Program-made: the position numbers and the translations under genes
Part shown: in pieces, positions 4,622 through 5,204 of the stretch
Layout of the letters: each line of letters opens with the position of its first letter
Numbering within the stretch: the stretch's first letter is position 1
The notes under the pieces: generated by a model
What the model saw: the letters and a program-made list of their open reading frames with translations, nothing else
The model's database searches: none
What the model was told of the DNA's origin: nothing
Assembly (NCBI GenBank): GCA_018500005.2
Contig: JAHBAP020000360.1
Location: 1-5,204 of the forward strand
Length of the DNA: 5,204 bases
Source of the DNA: Mycobacterium sp.
GTDB taxonomy: Bacteria > Actinomycetota > Actinomycetes > Mycobacteriales > Mycobacteriaceae
Direction: 5' to 3'

Positions 4622-5101
4622 ATGTTCCCGCACATGCGGGCGCTCGGCGATCCCGGTGAGCTGTCCGAGGAGCGCCGACTGGCCTACGTCGGGATCACCC
4701 GGGCGCGCCAACGGCTCTATCTCTCGCGGGCCAAGATCCGTTCTTCCTGGGGTCAGCCCATGCTCAACCCCGAGTCGCGGTTCCTTCGTGAGATTCCCGA
4801 GGATCTCATCGACTGGCGGCGTACCGACCCCGGGCCCGGCGGGGGTCCGGGATTGAGCGCCCCGGTTGCCGGACGGTTCGGCCCACCCGGCGGCGGTCGG
4901 CCGTCGCCCATGCGATCGGGAGGGGGAAAGCGGCCACTGATCGTCCTGCAACCGGGCGACCGCGTGACCCACGACAAATATGGGCTGGGCCGGGTCGAGG
5001 AGGTCTCCGGAGTCGGGGAGTCGGCGATGTCCCTCATCGACTTCGGGAGTGCCGGGCGGGTCAAGCTGATGCACAACCACGCGCCGGTGCAAAAGCTTTA
5101 G
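4622..5101 (+). CDS. uvrD1: UvrD1 C-terminal part (motif VI, 1A/2A end, Tudor-like tail)
   Basis: This is the remainder of uvrD1, 159 residues if translated from ATG 4622, which corresponds to Met640 of the full protein. It holds EERRLAYVGITRARQ (fragment residues 16-30), helicase motif VI, whose arginine contacts the ATP gamma-phosphate. The conserved GQPMLNPESRFLREIP follows, then a Gly/Pro/Arg-rich linker (about 70-103) typical of the PcrA/UvrD tail. The tail ends in a Tudor-like domain (GDRVTHDKYGLGRVEEV to HNHAPVQKL), the end of the protein implicated in protein contacts such as RNA polymerase in PcrA/UvrD and Ku in mycobacterial UvrD1. It is in frame with the upstream part with no shift, so the coding sequence was recently intact. 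The stop TAG 5099-5101 overlaps the stop of the convergent gene. Confidence 0.9.
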   Translation: MFPHMRALGDPGELSEERRLAYVGITRARQRLYLSRAKIRSSWGQPMLNPESRFLREIPEDLIDWRRTDPGPGGGPGLSAPVAGRFGPPGGGRPSPMRSGGGKRPLIVLQPGDRVTHDKYGLGRVEEVSGVGESAMSLIDFGSAGRVKLMHNHAPVQKL

Positions 5102-5204
5102 CCGCCCCCGCACCACCGGCCGGTTGCGGGATGCAACGCCAGCACCAGGGTGGCAAGCGGGAGCACCGGTATGAGGTAGACCGGCCAGGCCACCCGAGCA
5201 CCCG
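5098..5204 (-). CDS. C-terminal end of an unidentified membrane protein, cut by the window edge
   Basis: A minus-strand frame enters from the right edge and ends at TAA 5100-5098. It reads AWPVYLIPVLPLATLVLALH then PATGRWCGGG, that is, one transmembrane helix followed by a short tail. Third codon positions are strongly G/C, as in the neighbouring genes, and the other two minus frames look less protein-like. I do not recognise the family. In M. tuberculosis the gene after uvrD1 is a convergent peptidase-like gene (Rv0950c), but 34 residues do not allow a match. The stop codons of this gene and uvrD1 share bases, so the two genes converge with a 3-base overlap. Confidence 0.5.
   Translation of the reverse strand, partial: GARVAWPVYLIPVLPLATLVLALHPATGRWCGGG

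Noticed and set aside
1..5204. CRISPR arrays, tRNA or rRNA genes, insertion sequences, phage attachment sites
   Set aside because: No regularly spaced repeats, cloverleaf-like sequence or transposase motifs were seen on either strand.

Overview
The window is high-GC actinobacterial DNA and almost certainly mycobacterial. The chorismate mutase keeps the start (MRPEPPHxEN) and tail (GRGRLGH) I recall for M. tuberculosis Rv0948c. The divergent helicase gene matches UvrD1 (Rv0949) over essentially its whole length. This identification rests on remembered sequences, not on a search.

Layout: positions 1-2500 hold a minus-strand cluster transcribed right to left. It runs chorismate mutase (2201-2500), then a membrane protein with a zinc ribbon at each end (1018-2187), then a secreted S53 (sedolisin) peptidase that starts at GTG 1021 and runs off the left edge. 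The peptidase is broken in its propeptide around 698-735. The first 61 bases are a perfect inverted copy of 320-380, so the left end looks like a fold-back chimera or assembly artefact. Positions 2501-2704 are a compact divergent control region. uvrD1 runs rightward (2705-5101) but has an in-frame TAG at 4610-4612 where the family has Trp. The 3' end of an unidentified membrane-protein gene lies on the minus strand at 5098-5204, tail to tail with uvrD1.

The control region is the most interesting part. On the minus strand, upstream of chorismate mutase, there is a 19-codon leader peptide with the core Arg-Phe-Phe-Tyr-Gly-Tyr-Arg. It is followed by a GC-rich hairpin and a T-run typical of an intrinsic terminator, 18 bases before the chorismate mutase ATG. 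A 10-bp hairpin over the Tyr codons and a competing 9-bp pairing complete a classical 1:2 / 2:3 / 3:4 attenuator. Chorismate mutase makes prephenate, the precursor of Phe and Tyr, so the leader senses the end products of the pathway it controls. On the plus strand the uvrD1 start is preceded by a close match to the mycobacterial DNA-damage (RecA-independent, PafBC) promoter motif.

Three defects lie in one short window: the uvrD1 amber codon, the peptidase frame break and the terminal inverted repeat. Sequence or assembly error is a serious alternative to real gene decay and should be settled before any biology is built on the broken genes.
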